Assembly (NCBI RefSeq): GCF_002250655.1
Contig: NZ_NOZR01000007.1
Location: forward strand, 170,839 to 234,838
DNA from: Mycolicibacterium sphagni
GTDB lineage: Bacteria; Actinomycetota; Actinomycetes; Mycobacteriales; Mycobacteriaceae
Direction of reading: 5' to 3'
DNA: 64,000 bases
Part shown: in pieces, positions 62,052 to 64,000 of the stretch
Layout of the letters: each line of letters starts with the position of its first letter
How positions within the stretch are numbered: the first letter of the stretch is position 1
Translations under genes and position numbers: made by a program
Notes under the pieces: generated by a model
Database searches by the model: none
Told to the model about the DNA's origin: nothing
The model's input: only the letters and a program-made list of their open reading frames with translations

Positions 62052-64000
62052 GTGGGTGAACCGTTGCGGGTGGATCCTGCAGCGTTGTCGGGCGCGGGTT
62101 CGGCGGTCGCGGGGCTCAGTGAGGGGATCACTGCCGCGGTGAGCGCGCTCACCGCGGCCTACAACGCAGACACCGGTCAAGATGCGGCGGGTACGGCTTT
62201 CGGCTTCGCCTATCAGGAGTCGGCTCGAGCACTGGTCGACGGTGTCGCGAAGGGCGTCAATGCCTTACGTCATATCGGTTATCTGATTCAGGGGTCGGCG
62301 ACCAACTATTCGCAGGCCGAGGCCGCCGCCGATATCCGCGGCGCGGCAGCACCGCTACCTGCGCCGACGGCGCCTGCGGAATTCTCTGCGCCAGGTGGCG
62401 ATCCAGATGTGAACGGGGCCGGTCAAACTCCTCCGGTCTTGTGGTACCTCGTCGAGTTTCTCGTCGGAGATTGGTGGCCCAACGGCGAGCCGAGCGAGCT
62501 ACGGGCTGCCGGCGCTGCATGGAATGCTTTCGCAACGCCGCTGTACGGCATCACCGGTGAGAACGCCGGCGCATACGCGGTGATCGACGCGCAGCAGATG
62601 CCGGACAAAGAACCGATGAAGGCCGCCGTGCGCGATGTGGGCACGGCGATGTCGTCGCTGGCGGGCGAGGCGCAGAAGCTCGGCAGCGAATTAAGCCATT
62701 TCGCAAGCGATGTCGAGAACACGCAGAATGCGATCCGGGACCTGCTCAACAAGCTCAAGTCGGTGGTCGGATCGATATCCGACAACGGCATCTTGGGCAC
62801 TGTCTTCGAGTTGGTGACCGGTGACGCCGAGGAGAAGATCCAGGAAGTCGCCAACGACATCAAAGCCGTTATCGCCAACCACAAGCGGCAGTCCGCGGCA
62901 CGCAAGGAGCTGCTGTCCGACCTTGTCAACGGAATCAAGAACTATTCGCGCGCAATGGAAATCGTGTTGCGGGTGGAGCTGGTCAACTACCTGGGCGAGG
63001 ATGCTGGCCGGATCGCGGCCAACATCGCTGACCAGATGACAGACACGTCCGTCGGTTTGACGCTCGGCGCTGTCAACACCGTCGGCGGCCTCGTCACCTC
63101 CTTCGATCCGATCGGGGACCCGAAGGGCACGTTGGCCACGATCGAGGGTCTGGGCAAGATGGCCGAGGTCTTCAACCCGATGACGGCACCGCTGGCGTTT
63201 GCGACTGATCCGCAGGGCAGTCTTGACATGGTCAAGAAAGTCACGCATTTCAACGACATCTTTACCAGCAACCGTCCGTTCATCGGGGTTGGCGAGTTGG
63301 GCTTCGACGTCGGCACCGCTGTCATTCCGGGCGGGGCGGGCGTCAAGGCTGCTGGTGGTGCACGGGCGGCGGAGGGGGCGGCTGCGCGTGCGGAGGTTTC
63401 GGCGACTGAACGGGTGGCGGGTGAAGCCGGTGGTTTAGTTTCGGCGACAACGGGATTACGCGGGGTTGAGGGTGAACTCAAGGGCGCCACGTCGAAGCTC
63501 GACGATCTGAACAAGACGGGCTTTGACGGCGGAAAGCCGCCACCCGGAAGTCCCGGCCCGTTGCCGAAGACGCCCGAGCCTCCGCCTGCACCTCGCGAAC
63601 CCGTTCCGTCGGGGGCGCCCGGGAAGCCGACGTCGGCACCGACGTCAGGCGATCACCTTCCGCCTCCGGTTACGCATACGCCGCACACCGAGCCCGCGCC
63701 GACGGGCGAAGGCGCGCCCGGTCGGGTTCCTGGCGCGGCTGAAGCTCCCGCTGCGCCAGCAAGTTCGGCAGGACGTCCTCCAGTCTCTGACCCGATAGCC
63801 GAGGCCCCCGCCGCGGCCGCTGGAGCCTCGCCAGGCGGATCCGGTCTGCCGAATGTCCCCTCAGCCGGTTCGATGGGCGGCGAAGCCGCGCACGCGCCGA
63901 GCGGAATGCCGTCGGGCATAGGTGACGCGGGGGATCGGGTGCCCGTAAGCGTGGGTGCGCACGGGGCGGAGGGCGCCGGTGGCGGGGCAGGGCATGGTCC
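62052..64000 (+). CDS. CpnT-like large secreted toxin-type protein, 3' end beyond window
   Basis: A GTG at 62052, 5 bp after the EsxE-like gene, opens a frame of 649 codons that runs off the right edge. Residues 1-100 are a WXG/ESX-like helical domain ('LRVDPAALSGAGSAVAGLSEGITAAVSALTAAY') comparable to the start of CpnT (Rv3903c). Residues 100-400 are helical and contain a central coiled region. A Gly/Ala-rich membrane-like segment ('FIGVGELGFDVGTAVIPGGAGV', about 410-430) is next. From about 495 the protein is Pro/Ala/Gly-rich linker. In CpnT such a linker precedes a C-terminal NAD+ glycohydrolase toxin (TNT); the toxin here is outside the window, so its type is unknown. An immunity gene should follow it. 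Confidence 0.75.
   Translation, partial: MGEPLRVDPAALSGAGSAVAGLSEGITAAVSALTAAYNADTGQDAAGTAFGFAYQESARALVDGVAKGVNALRHIGYLIQGSATNYSQAEAAADIRGAAAPLPAPTAPAEFSAPGGDPDVNGAGQTPPVLWYLVEFLVGDWWPNGEPSELRAAGAAWNAFATPLYGITGENAGAYAVIDAQQMPDKEPMKAAVRDVGTAMSSLAGEAQKLGSELSHFASDVENTQNAIRDLLNKLKSVVGSISDNGILGTVFELVTGDAEEKIQEVANDIKAVIANHKRQSAARKELLSDLVNGIKNYSRAMEIVLRVELVNYLGEDAGRIAANIADQMTDTSVGLTLGAVNTVGGLVTSFDPIGDPKGTLATIEGLGKMAEVFNPMTAPLAFATDPQGSLDMVKKVTHFNDIFTSNRPFIGVGELGFDVGTAVIPGGAGVKAAGGARAAEGAAARAEVSATERVAGEAGGLVSATTGLRGVEGELKGATSKLDDLNKTGFDGGKPPPGSPGPLPKTPEPPPAPREPVPSGAPGKPTSAPTSGDHLPPPVTHTPHTEPAPTGEGAPGRVPGAAEAPAAPASSAGRPPVSDPIAEAPAAAAGASPGGSGLPNVPSAGSMGGEAAHAPSGMPSGIGDAGDRVPVSVGAHGAEGAGGGAGHG

Noticed and set aside
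1..64000. CRISPR arrays, rRNA or tRNA genes
   Set aside because: No regularly spaced repeats with spacers, no tRNA cloverleaf with conserved TTCRA arm and no rRNA-like stretch were seen by eye.

Overview
The window is high-GC actinobacterial DNA and almost certainly comes from a Mycobacterium/Mycolicibacterium chromosome. Evidence: from about 17 kb to 61 kb the gene order follows the M. tuberculosis block Rv3278c to Rv3244c. It carries purK-purE-fadE25, birA, an LCP ligase (Rv3267 type), rmlD-wbbL-manB, fbiA-fbiB, whiB2, pmmA-manA, the Rv3254-type FAD oxidoreductase, a cationic amino-acid permease (Rv3253c type), alkB-rubA-rubB-alkR, ahcY, tmk, mtrA-mtrB-lpqB. All names come from reading protein motifs; no database search was run.

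Layout. (1) 1-17.7 kb, accessory: a deoxysugar/polysaccharide locus (RmlC-like epimerase, sugar C-methyltransferase, four family-2 glycosyltransferases, a Wzx-type flippase), a Tat-exported GMC oxidoreductase, an orphan AlkB paralogue, two secreted GH16 glycosidases in opposite orientations and several membrane proteins. (2) 17.6-38 kb, core envelope and cofactor genes: purine steps, acyl-CoA dehydrogenase, biotin ligase, rhamnose linker and arabinogalactan attachment, GDP-mannose supply, coenzyme F420 maturation and WhiB2. (3) 38.08-49.36 kb: an 11.27-kb integrated element that splits the amino-acid permease gene. (4) 49.3-61 kb: permease 3' part, alkane hydroxylase operon, ahcY, a lipoprotein, tmk and the MtrAB-LpqB two-component operon. 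(5) 61.4-64 kb: two WXG100 genes followed by a large CpnT-like protein that runs off the window.

The most interesting object is the 11.27-kb element. It encodes a serine integrase, a small HTH (excisionase-like) protein, HNH nuclease, large terminase, portal, minor head protein, scaffold-like protein, HK97-type capsid and two head-tail connectors. It shows no tail, tape-measure, lysis or recognisable replication genes. That is the gene content of a capsid-forming phage satellite (cf-PICI-like) rather than of a complete prophage. Its capsid protein carries an inserted Ig-like domain, and the end next to attL carries a WhiB-like gene and an unknown cargo gene. The permease can be reconstructed exactly across the attachment core.

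A second notable object is the esxF-esxE-cpnT-like cassette downstream of lpqB: a secreted-toxin architecture whose toxin domain lies beyond the right edge. A third is a pair of translationally overlapping mini-ORFs (MIRU-like) between mtrA and mtrB.
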